Positions 26,691 to 35,605 of a stretch of 64,000 bases of DNA are shown here, piece after piece; positions within the stretch are counted from its first letter, which is position 1, and each line of letters begins with the position of its first letter. The stretch is from the NCBI RefSeq assembly GCF_010093345.1, contig NZ_PDWT01000001.1, forward strand, positions 868,001 through 932,000, in the 5' to 3' direction. Both the position numbers and the translations under genes were made by a program. This stretch comes from Pseudoxanthomonas yeongjuensis (GTDB lineage: Bacteria > Pseudomonadota > Gammaproteobacteria > Xanthomonadales > Xanthomonadaceae). The notes under the pieces are model-generated. The model was not told the origin of the DNA, did no database searches, and saw nothing but the letters and a program-made list of their open reading frames with translations.

Positions 26691-26756
26691 GGACGCTCCG
26701 TGGATCGTGGGTGGTAGGTCGTGAGTGGCGATTTGTAAGAAACAGGAGTGTACGCA

Positions 26757-27260
26757 ATGCCGGAGAACGGCGATGATGTGCCCATGAACGGGGGCGAAAA
26801 TCGCGAGCCGCAGATGGCCGCACTGGCCACGGCGTATGCGTTGGCGCACTACTTCGTGACCATCGGCCACCGCGAGTGGCTGTTCGGCGTCGGCCAGCCT
26901 GCGGTGGACATCGAGCGCGAACTCGGCGCCGGGCGATATCTGTTCATCACCGCCTGGAATCCACCCTCCCGCCCAGCCACCACGGCCGAGAACCTGGCGG
27001 CCGACGAACGCCTGCAGGCACGGCTGAAGGAGGCTGGTTTCAGCCACCATTCCGCGCTGGGCTGCAATGCCCAGGGCGGCGCGGTGGAATACGGCTGGAT
27101 AGTGCTTGACGTGCCGCTGGAAAGCGGCGATGCGTTGGCCCGTGAATTCGGCCAGGCCGGCACCCTGTATTGGCAGCGCGGCGAACCGGTGCGCCTGCGC
27201 ATGTTGTCGCCGCAGCCGGCCGGTACCGACGAACAGCCGCACATAGACTGGGCCGGATGA
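26757..27260 (+). CDS. DUF3293 family protein
   Basis: 167-residue cytosolic protein from ATG 26757, 9-10 bp after a CAGGAG site; a GTG at 26748 is too close to that site. The core YLFITAWNPPSRPATTAENL, with the conserved WNP and following Asn, and the later YGWIVLDVPLESGDALAREF match the DUF3293 pattern. Function unknown. It is transcribed toward the ccm operon and ends 28 bp before ccmA, so it might be the first gene of that transcript, although it is not a known ccm component. Confidence 0.78.
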   Translation: MPENGDDVPMNGGENREPQMAALATAYALAHYFVTIGHREWLFGVGQPAVDIERELGAGRYLFITAWNPPSRPATTAENLAADERLQARLKEAGFSHHSALGCNAQGGAVEYGWIVLDVPLESGDALAREFGQAGTLYWQRGEPVRLRMLSPQPAGTDEQPHIDWAG

Positions 27261-27288
27261 AGCGGATGCGCCTTTACAATAGGCGCAG

Positions 27289-27933
27289 ATGAACCCTTCC
27301 ACCCAATCAGCCCCGCCGCTGCTGGCCGCGCACGGCCTGGCCTTCACCCGCAACGACGAACCCGTGTTCGGCCCGCTCGATTTCGTGGTGGCCGCCGGCG
27401 AAGCCCTGCTGGTCCAGGGTGGCAACGGCGCCGGCAAGACCACCCTGCTGCGCGTGCTGGCCGGCCTGCTGCGCGCCGACGCCGGCGAGATCCATATCGA
27501 TGGCCGTGCCGCCAGGGCCGACCTCCGCGCGCATGCGATCGCCTACCTGGGCCATCTGCCCGCGTTGAAGGCCGATCTGGACACCCTGGAGAACCTGGAT
27601 TTCCTGTGCGGCCTGCACGGACGCCGCGCGCGCCAGCTGCCGGGCAACGCGCTGGCCATGGTCGGACTGGCCGGTTATGAATCCACCCTGGCGCGCCAGC
27701 TTTCAGCCGGGCAGAAGAAGCGGCTTTCGCTGGCCCGCCTGTGGCTGTCGCCTGCGCCGCTGTGGCTGCTGGACGAGCCCTACGCCAACCTAGACCTGGA
27801 CGGGATCAACCTGGTCAACCGGATGATTTCCGCGCACTTGCGCGACGGTGGCGCCGCCCTGGTGACCACCCACGGCGCGTATGCCGCACCACCGGTGCAG
27901 ACACGGATGCTGGTGCTGGAGCGCGCCGCATGA
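27289..27933 (+). CDS. ccmA: Haem exporter ATP-binding protein CcmA
   Basis: ATPase of the CcmAB(C) complex that releases holo-CcmE for cytochrome c maturation. The 214 residues carry Walker [10 protein letters not shown] (44-52), a degenerate but family-typical signature [14 protein letters not shown] and Walker [13 protein letters not shown]. The small size and the ANLD after Walker B are CcmA traits. It is the first recognised gene of a nine-gene ccm operon; its stop overlaps the ccmB ATG (ATGA). Confidence rests on both motifs and order. Confidence 0.96.
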   Translation: MNPSTQSAPPLLAAHGLAFTRNDEPVFGPLDFVVAAGEALLVQGGNGAGKTTLLRVLAGLLRADAGEIHIDGRAARADLRAHAIAYLGHLPALKADLDTLENLDFLCGLHGRRARQLPGNALAMVGLAGYESTLARQLSAGQKKRLSLARLWLSPAPLWLLDEPYANLDLDGINLVNRMISAHLRDGGAALVTTHGAYAAPPVQTRMLVLERAA

Positions 27934-28613
27934 ACGGGCCATCCTTGTTCCAGGCCGGCAAGGCGCTGCTGGTCCGCGACCTGCGTCTGCTCTGGCGCCG
28001 TCGCGGCGACGCTTTCCAGCCGGCGTTGTTCGCCCTGCTGGTGGTGGTGCTGTTCGCACTGGCATTGGGCGGCGAGCCGCAGGCGCTCGGCAAAGTCGCC
28101 CCGGCGGTGTTGTGGGTGGCGGTATTGCTGGCCGGCCTGTTGTCGCTGGATACGCTGTTCCGCGGCGATGCGGAGGATGGTTCGCTGGAACAGTGGATCC
28201 TGGCCCCGGTGCCGCTGGCCTGGCTGGTGCTGGTACGCGTGTTCAACCACTGGCTGACGACGGCATTGCCGCTGATCGTGGCCACGCCCCTGCTTGGGGA
28301 ACTTTTGCATCTCCCGCACAGCCAACTGCCGGTACTGCTGGGCTCGCTGGCATTGGGCACTCCGCTGCTGAGCCTGCTGGGCGCGGTGGTGGCGGCGCTG
28401 ACGGTCGGAATGAGGCGCTCTGGTATCCTTGTCGGCCTGTTGGCGTTGCCGCTGTACGTGCCGGTGCTGGTGTTCGGCGCAGGCAGCGTCGCTGCGACCG
28501 CACAGGGCCTGGATGGGGGTGGCGCCCTGCTTCTGTTGGGCGCCGGACTAGTACTGACGCTGGTACTCGCCCCTCTGACCGCCGCCGCCGCGATCCGCAT
28601 CGCCTTGCACTGA
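27930..28613 (+). CDS. ccmB: Haem exporter membrane protein CcmB
   Basis: Six-helix inner-membrane partner of CcmA, 227 residues from ATG 27930. It begins [20 protein letters not shown] with a cytoplasmic amphipathic stretch, contains the conserved [20 protein letters not shown] loop, and ends with a hydrophobic hairpin. The ATG overlaps the ccmA stop. The gap to ccmC is only 14 bp. Order and motifs agree with CcmB. Confidence 0.95.
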   Translation: MNGPSLFQAGKALLVRDLRLLWRRRGDAFQPALFALLVVVLFALALGGEPQALGKVAPAVLWVAVLLAGLLSLDTLFRGDAEDGSLEQWILAPVPLAWLVLVRVFNHWLTTALPLIVATPLLGELLHLPHSQLPVLLGSLALGTPLLSLLGAVVAALTVGMRRSGILVGLLALPLYVPVLVFGAGSVAATAQGLDGGGALLLLGAGLVLTLVLAPLTAAAAIRIALH

Positions 28614-28627
28614 AATCCGCCCTGCCC

Positions 28628-29374
28628 ATGAATCCCGTTCTGCTCTGGTTCCACCAACTCGGTTCGCCGCCGGTCTTCGACCGTTTCGCGGCGCGCTGGG
28701 CGCCCTGGTGCTATCTGGTCGCATTGCCCCTGATCGGCATCGGCTTGTGGCAGGGGTTGTTCGTGGTGCCCGCCGACTACCAGCAGGGCGACAGCTTCCG
28801 CATCTTCTACATCCACGTGCCCAGCGCGATGATGAGCATGCTCGTATTCGCGCTGATGGCCGCGTACGCGGCCATCGCCCTGATCTGGCGGATCAAGCTG
28901 TGCGAGATCCTGGCCATGGCCTGCGCCCCGATCGGCGCCGCGTTCACCGTCATCACCCTGGCCACCGGTTCGATCTGGGGCAAGCCGATGTGGGGCGCAT
29001 GGTGGGACTGGGACCCGCGCCTGACCACGGAACTGATCCTGCTGTTCCTCTATCTCGGGGTGATGGGCCTGTACAACGCCATCGACGACCGCCGCGCCGC
29101 CGCGCGCGCCGCCGGCCTGCTGGCCATCGTCGGCGTGGCGTTGTTGCCGGTGATCAAGTATTCGGTGGTGTGGTGGAATTCGCTGCACCAGGGCCAGACC
29201 ATCAGCCTGTTCGGCAAGTCGGGGATGGACTCCAGCATGGAGTGGCCGTTCTGGCTGGTGTTCGCGGGCGTGCATGCCTGGTTCTTCGGCTCGCTGCTGT
29301 TGCGCGCGCGCGCCGACAACCTGCGCCGCGAGGCCGGCAAGGACTGGGTGGCGAAAATGGCGGCCCGGCCATGA
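28628..29374 (+). CDS. ccmC: Haem transporter/chaperone CcmC
   Basis: Six-helix inner-membrane protein that loads haem onto CcmE. From ATG 28628 ([20 protein letters not shown]) it has 248 residues. The tryptophan-rich haem-handling motif is clear ([16 protein letters not shown]), flanked by conserved histidines in FYIHVPSA and [12 protein letters not shown]. Its TGA overlaps the ccmD ATG. It is a member of the HemYx/CcmF-CcmC haem-handling family. Confidence 0.96.
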   Translation: MNPVLLWFHQLGSPPVFDRFAARWAPWCYLVALPLIGIGLWQGLFVVPADYQQGDSFRIFYIHVPSAMMSMLVFALMAAYAAIALIWRIKLCEILAMACAPIGAAFTVITLATGSIWGKPMWGAWWDWDPRLTTELILLFLYLGVMGLYNAIDDRRAAARAAGLLAIVGVALLPVIKYSVVWWNSLHQGQTISLFGKSGMDSSMEWPFWLVFAGVHAWFFGSLLLRARADNLRREAGKDWVAKMAARP

Positions 29375-29535
29375 CCTATCTGAACTATGTGATCGGCGCC
29401 TATGCGGTGTTCGCCGTGGTGATGCTGTGGGACTTCGTGGTCCCGCGCCTGCAGATCCGCCGCGAGCTGCGCGCCGCCCGCCTGCGCAAGACGCGCGAGA
29501 AAAAACCTTCCCCACCCGTCGAGTTGACGCGATGA
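29371..29535 (+). CDS. ccmD: Haem exporter small membrane protein CcmD
   Basis: 54-residue protein with one membrane helix ([20 protein letters not shown]) followed by a basic cytoplasmic tail ([20 protein letters not shown]), the CcmD layout. CcmD helps release holo-CcmE from CcmABC. The ATG overlaps the ccmC stop and the TGA overlaps the ccmE ATG, so the coding frames are tightly coupled. Confidence 0.93.
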   Translation: MTYLNYVIGAYAVFAVVMLWDFVVPRLQIRRELRAARLRKTREKKPSPPVELTR

Positions 29536-29996
29536 ATCCCGTACGCCACCGCCGCCTGCTGCTGGTCCTGTTGCTGGCCGCCGCCGCCGCCATCGCCACC
29601 ACCCTGGTGGTGTTCGCCCTGCAACGCAACGTCGCCTACCTGTACACGCCAGCGGAAGTACTGCGCGGCGAAACCGGCGAGCGAGCGCGCTTCCGCCTGG
29701 GCGGCATGGTCGAAAAAGGCTCGTTCCAGCGCACGCCGGGCTCGATCGAGACACATTTCAAGGTCACCGACGGCGACGCGCAGTTGCCGGTGGTGTATTC
29801 GAAGATCCTGCCGGACCTGTTCCGCGAGGGCCAGGCGGTGGTCGCCACCGGCACCATGCAGGACGGCGTGTTCGTGGCCGAGGACGTGCTGGCCAAACAC
29901 GACGAAACCTACATGCCGAAGGAAGTCGCGGACAAGATGGGCATCGCGCACAAGAAGCACGATGTTCCGGAGACTGCGGCGGAGCCAGCGCCTTGA
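29532..29996 (+). CDS. ccmE: Periplasmic haem chaperone CcmE
   Basis: 154-residue anchored haem chaperone. An N-terminal helix (residues 8-30) precedes an OB-fold domain with [14 protein letters not shown]. The covalent haem histidine is H123 in [11 protein letters not shown], with the family-conserved tyrosine Y127. The C-terminal tail is charged and probably flexible. It carries haem from CcmC to CcmF. The ATG overlaps the ccmD stop. Confidence 0.96.
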   Translation: MNPVRHRRLLLVLLLAAAAAIATTLVVFALQRNVAYLYTPAEVLRGETGERARFRLGGMVEKGSFQRTPGSIETHFKVTDGDAQLPVVYSKILPDLFREGQAVVATGTMQDGVFVAEDVLAKHDETYMPKEVADKMGIAHKKHDVPETAAEPAP

Positions 29997-30065
29997 TCGC
30001 AAAAGACGTGGATTCCGTCGGTCGCGCCGAGCGCACCACGAAAAACAAAAAAACATTGAGCCGAC

Positions 30066-31985
30066 ATGCTGCCTGAACTCGGCCAGATCGCCCTGGTCCT
30101 CGCGCTGCTGGTCGCGGTGCTGCAGGCCGTGTTGCCGCTGGCCGGCGCGCAGCGCGGCAAGCCGGCCTGGATGGCGGTCGCCCGGCCCGCCGCCTATGCG
30201 CAACTGGTGCTGGTGCTGGGCGCATTCGCGATCCTCACCATCGCCTTCGTCACCCAGGATTTCTCGGTCAAGTACGTGGCCGAGAATTCCAATTCGCTGC
30301 TGCCGCTGATGTACCGCTACACCGCGGTATGGGGCGCGCACGAAGGCTCGCTGCTGTTGTGGGCGCTGGTCCTGGCGGTATGGACCGCGACCGTGGCCTG
30401 GTTCTCGCGGACCTTGCCCGAGCAGGTCATCGCCCGCGTGCTCGGAGTGATGGGCATCGTCAGCATCGGCTTCCTGGCGTTCCTGTTCTTCACCTCCAAT
30501 CCCTTCGCCCGCCTGTTGCCGATGCCGCCGGAAGGCCGCGACCTCAATCCGCTGCTGCAGGACGTGGGCATGATCATCCACCCGCCGATGCTGTACATCG
30601 GCTATGTGGGTTTCGTGGTGCCGTTCGCGTTCTCGATCGCCGCCCTGCTCGACGGCAGGGTCGATGCGCGCTGGTTGCGCTGGACCCGGCCGTGGACCAA
30701 CGTCGCCTGGGGTTTCCTGACCATCGGCATCGCCCTGGGCAGCTGGTGGGCGTATTACGAACTGGGCTGGGGCGGCTGGTGGTTCTGGGACCCGGTGGAA
30801 AACGCCAGCTTCATGCCCTGGCTGGTGGGCGCCGCGCTGTTGCATTCGCAGGCCGCCACCGAGAAACGCGGCAGCTTCCGCGGCTGGACCCTGCTGCTGG
30901 CCATCGCCGCCTTCTCGCTGTCGCTGCTGGGCACGTTCCTGGTCCGCTCGGGCGTGCTGACCAGCGTGCACGCGTTCGCCGCCGACCCGACCCGCGGCCT
31001 GTTCGTGCTGATTTTCCTGGGCCTGGTCATCGGCGGCTCGCTGCTGCTGTACGTGCTGCGCGTGCCGCGACTGGAACAGGGCGCGCCATTCGCCGCCAGT
31101 TCCCGCGAAACCCTGCTGCTGGCCAACAACGTGCTGCTGACTTCGGCCTGCGGCATGGTCCTGCTGGGCACCTTGTATCCGCTGCTGGCCGATGCGCTGG
31201 AACTGGGCAAGATTTCGGTCGGCCCGCCTTATTTCGGGCTGCTGTTCCTGCTGCTGATGACCCCGCTGGTGTTGCTGCTGCCGTTCGGGCCGCTGACCCG
31301 CTGGCAGCGCGAAGAGCCCTCGCGGCCGCTGCGCATGCTGGCGCCATGGGCGGTGCTGGCGCTGGTCCTGGGTGCGATCGGTTATTCCACCGCTCCGCAG
31401 GGTCCGTGGAAACCCGCCGCCGGCATCGCCGGCGCCGCCTGGATCGCCCTCGGCACGCTGCGCTTCCTGTGGACGCGATTCCAGTCCAGGGGCAGCCGCT
31501 TCACCGCCGAAATGCTGGGCATGACCCTGGCCCATGGCGGCATCGCCGTGTTCCTGCTGGGTGCGCTGCTGGTGGAAGGCTTGAACGTGCAGCGCGAGCT
31601 GGCCATGACGCCGGGACAAACGGTCGCGATCGGCCGCTACGCGTTCCAGTACCAGGGTGTGGATGAAATCCGCGGCCCCAATTACCTGTCCACGCGCGGC
31701 CATGTGCAGGTCCTGCGCAACGAGCGGCCACTGGTGCTTCTGCATCCCGAGAAACGCGCCTACGCCAGCGGCGGCCAGGTGATGACCGAAGCCGGCATCC
31801 ACCCCGGATTATTCGGCGACGTGTATGTCGCCATCGGCGAAGCGCTGGGGGGCGAGGCGCGCGCGGTGCGTATCCACATCAAGCCGTTCGTGCGCTGGAT
31901 CTGGCTCGGCGCCGGCCTGATGGCGCTGGGCGGATTCGTCACCGCCACCGACCGGCGTTTCCGCAAAACCGAGGACAAGCGATGA
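30066..31985 (+). CDS. ccmF: Cytochrome c haem lyase subunit CcmF
   Basis: 639-residue polytopic inner-membrane protein that, with CcmH/CcmI, attaches haem to apocytochrome c. It contains the WWD signature WGGWWFWDPVENASFMPWL in the N-terminal half and conserved histidines nearby (GAHEGSLLLW, MIIHPPMLYIGY). About 14-15 hydrophobic helices and a large periplasmic loop before the last helix fit CcmF. It starts 69 bp after ccmE and its stop overlaps ccmG (ATGA). Confidence 0.96.
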   Translation: MLPELGQIALVLALLVAVLQAVLPLAGAQRGKPAWMAVARPAAYAQLVLVLGAFAILTIAFVTQDFSVKYVAENSNSLLPLMYRYTAVWGAHEGSLLLWALVLAVWTATVAWFSRTLPEQVIARVLGVMGIVSIGFLAFLFFTSNPFARLLPMPPEGRDLNPLLQDVGMIIHPPMLYIGYVGFVVPFAFSIAALLDGRVDARWLRWTRPWTNVAWGFLTIGIALGSWWAYYELGWGGWWFWDPVENASFMPWLVGAALLHSQAATEKRGSFRGWTLLLAIAAFSLSLLGTFLVRSGVLTSVHAFAADPTRGLFVLIFLGLVIGGSLLLYVLRVPRLEQGAPFAASSRETLLLANNVLLTSACGMVLLGTLYPLLADALELGKISVGPPYFGLLFLLLMTPLVLLLPFGPLTRWQREEPSRPLRMLAPWAVLALVLGAIGYSTAPQGPWKPAAGIAGAAWIALGTLRFLWTRFQSRGSRFTAEMLGMTLAHGGIAVFLLGALLVEGLNVQRELAMTPGQTVAIGRYAFQYQGVDEIRGPNYLSTRGHVQVLRNERPLVLLHPEKRAYASGGQVMTEAGIHPGLFGDVYVAIGEALGGEARAVRIHIKPFVRWIWLGAGLMALGGFVTATDRRFRKTEDKR

Positions 31986-32572
31986 ACCAGCCCGCACCCG
32001 CACCGGGGAAACCGCCGACCGGCGCCTTCGTCTTCGCCGGGGTGATCATCGCGCTGTTCTTCATCGGCCTGATGGGCCTGCTCTATTACGGAGTGAAGAA
32101 ATCGGACACGGCCAACCGCGACGCCCTGCCCTCGCCGCTGATCGGCAAGCCCGCACCCGCCTTCGACCTGCCGCTGCTGCACGAACCCGGCAAGCGCCTG
32201 ACCCTGGCCGAGTTGCGAGGACAGCCGTTCGTGATGAACGTGTGGGGTAGCTGGTGCCCGGAATGCCGCGTCGAGCATCCGGTGCTCAGCAAGTTCGCCA
32301 TGACCAAGCGCGTGCGCTTCATCGGCTACGACCTGAAGGACGCGCGCGAGGACGCGCTGGCCTGGCTGGAACAGTTCGGCAACCCGTACCTGATGGTGGT
32401 CGCCGACGAAAGCGGCCGCACCGCGATCGACTGGGGCATCTATGGCGCGCCGGAGACCTTCCTGGTCGACGCCAAGGGCATCGTCCGCTGGAAACACGTG
32501 GGCGCGGTCACCGACCAGATCATCAAGGACGAGCTGGTGCCGCTGCTGGACAAGCTGGATGCGGAAAAGTGA
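31982..32572 (+). CDS. ccmG: Thiol:disulfide oxidoreductase CcmG (DsbE)
   Basis: 196-residue membrane-anchored periplasmic thioredoxin that keeps apocytochrome CXXCH cysteines reduced. An N-terminal helix lies at ~17-37. The active site is C92-P-E-C95 in WGSWCPECRVEHPVL, and the cis-proline lies in YGAPETFLVD. These match DsbE/CcmG. The ATG overlaps the ccmF stop. An ATG follows its stop by 4 bp in the frame leading to ccmH, but the downstream sequence there is a palindromic repeat. Confidence 0.95.
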   Translation: MNQPAPAPGKPPTGAFVFAGVIIALFFIGLMGLLYYGVKKSDTANRDALPSPLIGKPAPAFDLPLLHEPGKRLTLAELRGQPFVMNVWGSWCPECRVEHPVLSKFAMTKRVRFIGYDLKDAREDALAWLEQFGNPYLMVVADESGRTAIDWGIYGAPETFLVDAKGIVRWKHVGAVTDQIIKDELVPLLDKLDAEK

Positions 32573-32610
32573 CGGAACGATGAGCGCAAATCTCGCGGCC
32601 TCCCTCAATT

Positions 32611-32724
32611 CGTCATTCCCGCACAGGCGGGGCTTTCAACAGCCGCATGGCTGGTCATCGCTCTTCGCTTTTGTGCCGGGGAAAAGTAAAAGCAGGAGCG
32701 ATTCCCGCCTGCGCGGGAATGACG
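32611..32724. repeat. Palindromic repeat, family D (copy 2), inside the 5' region of ccmH
   Basis: 114 bp bounded by CGTCATTCCCGC and GCGGGAATGACG, with inner TTTCAACAGCCGCATGGCTG and ATCGCTCT/GAGCGAT pieces. It is homologous to copy 1 at 17.2 kb. Its length is a multiple of three and it contains no stop in the ccmH frame, so it lies within an open reading frame inside the ccm operon. Confidence 0.88.
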
Positions 32725-32741
32725 ACAGGTGTATTTCCCTC

Positions 32742-33173
32742 TTGCGGGTACTCGTCCTGCTGGCCCTGCTCCTGGCCCCCATCCTCTGCATCGCCCAGGT
32801 CAGCGACCCGACCCCGTTGCGGTTCCGCGACGCGGCCGAGGAAACCCGCTTCCACCAGCTGACTTCCGAACTGCGCTGCGTGATGTGCCAGAACCAGTCG
32901 CTGGCCGATTCCAACGCGCAGATCGCCCACGACCTGCGCCGCGAAGTGCTGGACCTGATGAACCAGGGCAAGTCCGACGCCGAGATCAAGCGCTTCCTGG
33001 TGGAGCGTTATGGCGAATTCGTTCTGTACAAGCCCGAGATCCAGCGCGATACATGGCTGCTGTGGTTCGGTCCGGGGCTGTTGCTGCTGGCGGGAGCGAT
33101 CGTCGTCGTCGTGATCGTGCGCAAGCGTGGCGCCGGCGGCACCGTCGTCAGTGACGACAACCAGGAGTGGTGA
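32742..33173 (+). CDS. ccmH: Cytochrome c maturation protein CcmH (start disturbed by a repeat)
   Basis: Anchored periplasmic thiol protein that reduces apocytochrome c for haem ligation. The conserved active site is SELRCVMCQNQSLADSNA, followed by the C-terminal anchor TWLLWFGPGLLLLAGAIVVV. I place the start at TTG 32742 because MRVLVLLALLLAPILCIAQ is then a normal signal peptide, giving 143 residues. The frame is open back to ATG 32580, 5 bp after ccmG, which would yield 197 residues. That form has 54 extra residues, about 39 of them encoded by the family D repeat. No strong ribosome site precedes the TTG. The stop overlaps the ccmI ATG. Confidence 0.88.
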   Translation: MRVLVLLALLLAPILCIAQVSDPTPLRFRDAAEETRFHQLTSELRCVMCQNQSLADSNAQIAHDLRREVLDLMNQGKSDAEIKRFLVERYGEFVLYKPEIQRDTWLLWFGPGLLLLAGAIVVVVIVRKRGAGGTVVSDDNQEW

Positions 33174-34195
33174 TGGGTCTGTTCCTCGCGATTGCGGTAG
33201 TGCTGGCTCTGGCCGTATTCGGCGTGGTGTTGCGGCCGCTGTGGCGCGAGTCGCGCGGACTGGTGCTGGGCGGGTTCGTGGCCCTGGGCCTGGCGACGTT
33301 CGCCCTGTACCGGCTCATGGGCACGCCTGCCGCTACCGGCCAGGTCGCGGCGAACGCGATGCCCACCACCCTGGACGAAGCCATCCTCCAGTTGCAGGCT
33401 GCGCTCGAACGCGATCCCAACCAGCCACAAGGCTGGCTGCTGCTGGGAAAATCGCTGGCCTCCGAAGGCAGGCTTGCCGAATCCAGCGATGCCTTCGCCC
33501 GGGCGGTGAAACTGTTGCCGGATGATCCGGATCTGTTGGTCGAAGCGGCGCAATCGCGGCTTTATGCCTCGCCGGAACGCAAGCTGGATGCGCAGGCCAT
33601 TGCCTGGGTGCGGCACGCTTTGTCGGTGCAGCCCGGACACCAGCGTGCGACCTGGTTGCTGGGGATTTCGCAGCGCCAGGAAGGCCAGTCGGCCGAGGCG
33701 GCCAAGACCTGGGAACCCCTGCTTGCCCAGGTCGATGCGGCCACCGCCGCCACCTTGCGCCAGCAGATCGATACCGCCCGCGCCGATGCCGGCCTGCCGC
33801 CGTTGCCTGCCCCGGCGGAGTCCGCGAGTCCGGCCACCAGCGCCAATGCATTGACCGTGAAGGTCGCGCTGGATCCCGATTTCGCCGCGCGCGCGCGCCT
33901 GCGTGGCGACGCCACGGTTTTCGTGATCGCCCGCGTGCCCGGCGGTCCGCCGATGCCGGTCGCGGTGGAGAAGCATTCGCTGTCCGAGTTGCCGCTGACA
34001 GTGGCGCTGGACGATGGCGACAGCCCGATGCCCACGCAGAAATTGTCGGCGTTGAAGGAAGTGGAAGTGTTCGCGCGCCTGTCGGCCAGCGGCGATCCAA
34101 TGCGCCAGGAAGGCGACATGGAATCGAAACCGGTGCGTATCACCTTGCCAGCCACATCGCCCGTCGAGCTGATCTTGGGCCCATCCAGTAAATAA
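33173..34195 (+). CDS. ccmI: Cytochrome c biogenesis protein CcmI (CycH, TPR)
   Basis: 340-residue protein from ATG 33173 (TGATG overlap with ccmH, CAGGAG site 5 bp upstream). Two N-terminal helices (GLFLAIAVVLALAVFGVVLR and LVLGGFVALGLATFALYRL) precede a TPR domain (~70-190, e.g. PQGWLLLGKSLASEGRLAES). A C-terminal beta-rich domain follows with VKVALDPDFAARARL. CcmI presents apocytochrome c C-termini to the haem lyase. It is the last gene of the ccm operon; a repeat follows. Confidence 0.93.
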   Translation: MGLFLAIAVVLALAVFGVVLRPLWRESRGLVLGGFVALGLATFALYRLMGTPAATGQVAANAMPTTLDEAILQLQAALERDPNQPQGWLLLGKSLASEGRLAESSDAFARAVKLLPDDPDLLVEAAQSRLYASPERKLDAQAIAWVRHALSVQPGHQRATWLLGISQRQEGQSAEAAKTWEPLLAQVDAATAATLRQQIDTARADAGLPPLPAPAESASPATSANALTVKVALDPDFAARARLRGDATVFVIARVPGGPPMPVAVEKHSLSELPLTVALDDGDSPMPTQKLSALKEVEVFARLSASGDPMRQEGDMESKPVRITLPATSPVELILGPSSK

Positions 34196-34209
34196 GCGGA
34201 GCGGATCCT

Positions 34210-34310
34210 GTGGGAGCGGCGTCCCGCCGCGGGTTCTCGATCCTGTTGTTGCTTCTGCTTTCCAGGAATTGAGCTGGCGCGAAAAGCCCGCGGCGGGACG
34301 CCGCTCCCAC
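34210..34310. repeat. Palindromic intergenic repeat, family C
   Basis: Inverted arms GTGGGAGCGGCGTCCCGCCG and CGGCGGGACGCCGCTCCCAC around a ~60-bp loop. It lies downstream of ccmI and upstream of the MetX-family gene, both rightward. It could form a long hairpin closing the ccm transcript. Confidence 0.88.
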
Positions 34311-34355
34311 GAAGTCGCTTCCACCTTGGCTTGATGCCCCGGCTAGAATCCCCCC

Positions 34356-35483
34356 ATGACCGAATTCATACCGCCCGGCACCCGCTTCCACGCCTTGCCC
34401 TCGCCTTTCCCGATGAAGCGCGGCGGCGAACTGCGCGACGCACGCATCGCCTATGAAACCTGGGGCGAGCTGAATCGCGCGCGCGACAACGCCGTGCTCA
34501 TCGTCACCGGCCTGTCGCCGGATGCGCACGCGGCCGCCAATGCAGGCAATGCCGAACCGGGCTGGTGGGAAGCGATGCTGGGGCCGGGCAAGCCGATCGA
34601 CACCGACCGCTGGTTCGTGGTCTGCGTGAATTCGCTGGGCAGTTGCAAGGGTTCCACCGGGCCAGCCTCGGTCGATCCGTCCACTGGAAAACCCTATCGC
34701 CTGGATTTCCCCGAACTGTCGATCGAGGACGGTGCCGACGCGGCCCATGAAGTCGTGCGCGGCATGGGCATCGAACGCCTGGCCTGTCTGATCGGCAACT
34801 CGATGGGCGGCATGACCGCGCTGGCCTACCTGCTGCGCCATCCCGGCAGCGCGCGCACCCACATCAATATTTCCGGCAGCGCCCACGCCCTGCCGTTCTC
34901 GATCGCCATCCGCTCGCTGCAGCGCGAGGCGATCCGCCTGGATCCCAACTGGAATAACGGCGACTACGACGAGGCGACCTACCCCGAGTCCGGGATGCGC
35001 ATGGCGCGCAAGCTGGGCGTGATCACCTATCGCTCGGCGCTGGAGTGGGACGGCCGCTTCGGCCGCGTGCGCCTGGAGTCCGACCGCCCGGACGAGGAAC
35101 CGTTCGGCCTCGAGTTCCAGGTCGAGAGCTACCTCGAAGGCCACGCGCGCCGCTTCGTGCGCCGTTTCGATCCGAACTGCTATCTGTACCTCAGCCGCTC
35201 GATGGACTGGTTCGACCTGGCCGAGCATGCGGATGGAAAACAGGCTGACGGCGATGTGCTGCAGGGCCTGGCCCGGATCCGCGTGGACAAGGCCCTGGCC
35301 ATCGGCGCCAGCACCGACATTCTGTTCCCGTTGCAGCAACAGCAGCAGATCGCGGACGGCCTGCGCGCGGGCGGGGCCGAGGCGGAGTTCCTGCCGCTGG
35401 AATCGCCGCAGGGGCACGACGCCTTCCTGGTGGATATCGAGCGTTTCGGACCTGTGGTAGCCGACTTCCTAGCCGGGATTTGA
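34356..35483 (+). CDS. metX: MetX-family O-acyltransferase, probably serine O-succinyltransferase
   Basis: Alpha/beta-hydrolase-fold acyltransferase (375 residues) of the MetX family. The nucleophile is S149 in GNSMGGM, with the Asp in STDILFP and the His in QGHDAFLVD completing the triad. Family members acylate L-homoserine for methionine or, in Xanthomonadaceae, L-serine with succinyl-CoA for cysteine synthesis. The N-terminal TEFIPPGTRFHALPSPFP and SPDAHAA segments look, from memory, like the Xanthomonas serine O-succinyltransferase. The specificity is therefore inferred, and a homoserine enzyme cannot be excluded. A cysteine dioxygenase gene follows across a repeat. Confidence 0.88.
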   Translation: MTEFIPPGTRFHALPSPFPMKRGGELRDARIAYETWGELNRARDNAVLIVTGLSPDAHAAANAGNAEPGWWEAMLGPGKPIDTDRWFVVCVNSLGSCKGSTGPASVDPSTGKPYRLDFPELSIEDGADAAHEVVRGMGIERLACLIGNSMGGMTALAYLLRHPGSARTHINISGSAHALPFSIAIRSLQREAIRLDPNWNNGDYDEATYPESGMRMARKLGVITYRSALEWDGRFGRVRLESDRPDEEPFGLEFQVESYLEGHARRFVRRFDPNCYLYLSRSMDWFDLAEHADGKQADGDVLQGLARIRVDKALAIGASTDILFPLQQQQQIADGLRAGGAEAEFLPLESPQGHDAFLVDIERFGPVVADFLAGI

Positions 35484-35485
35484 CC

Positions 35486-35563
35486 TTGTAGGAGCGGGCC
35501 TTGCCCGCGATGCTCTCCCGCGACCGGGCTGGAGAGCATCGCGCCCAAGGGGCGCTCCTACAA
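35486..35563. repeat. Palindromic intergenic repeat, family B (copy 2)
   Basis: Arms TTGTAGGAGCGGGCCTTGCC and GGCGCTCCTACAA with an inner ATGCTCTC/GAGAGCAT pair. It starts 2 bp after the MetX-family stop, and the cysteine dioxygenase gene starts 42 bp after it. Confidence 0.88.
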
Positions 35564-35605
35564 CGGGCGGGGTAAAATGGCCGCAAATTCCACGGGATAT
35601 GCCCC

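Noticed and set aside
25542..27443. Longer 633-codon form of the aminotransferase
   Set aside because: The upstream part is antisense to the DUF3293 gene. The family N-terminus MPLATKLPKVGTTIF begins at 26690.
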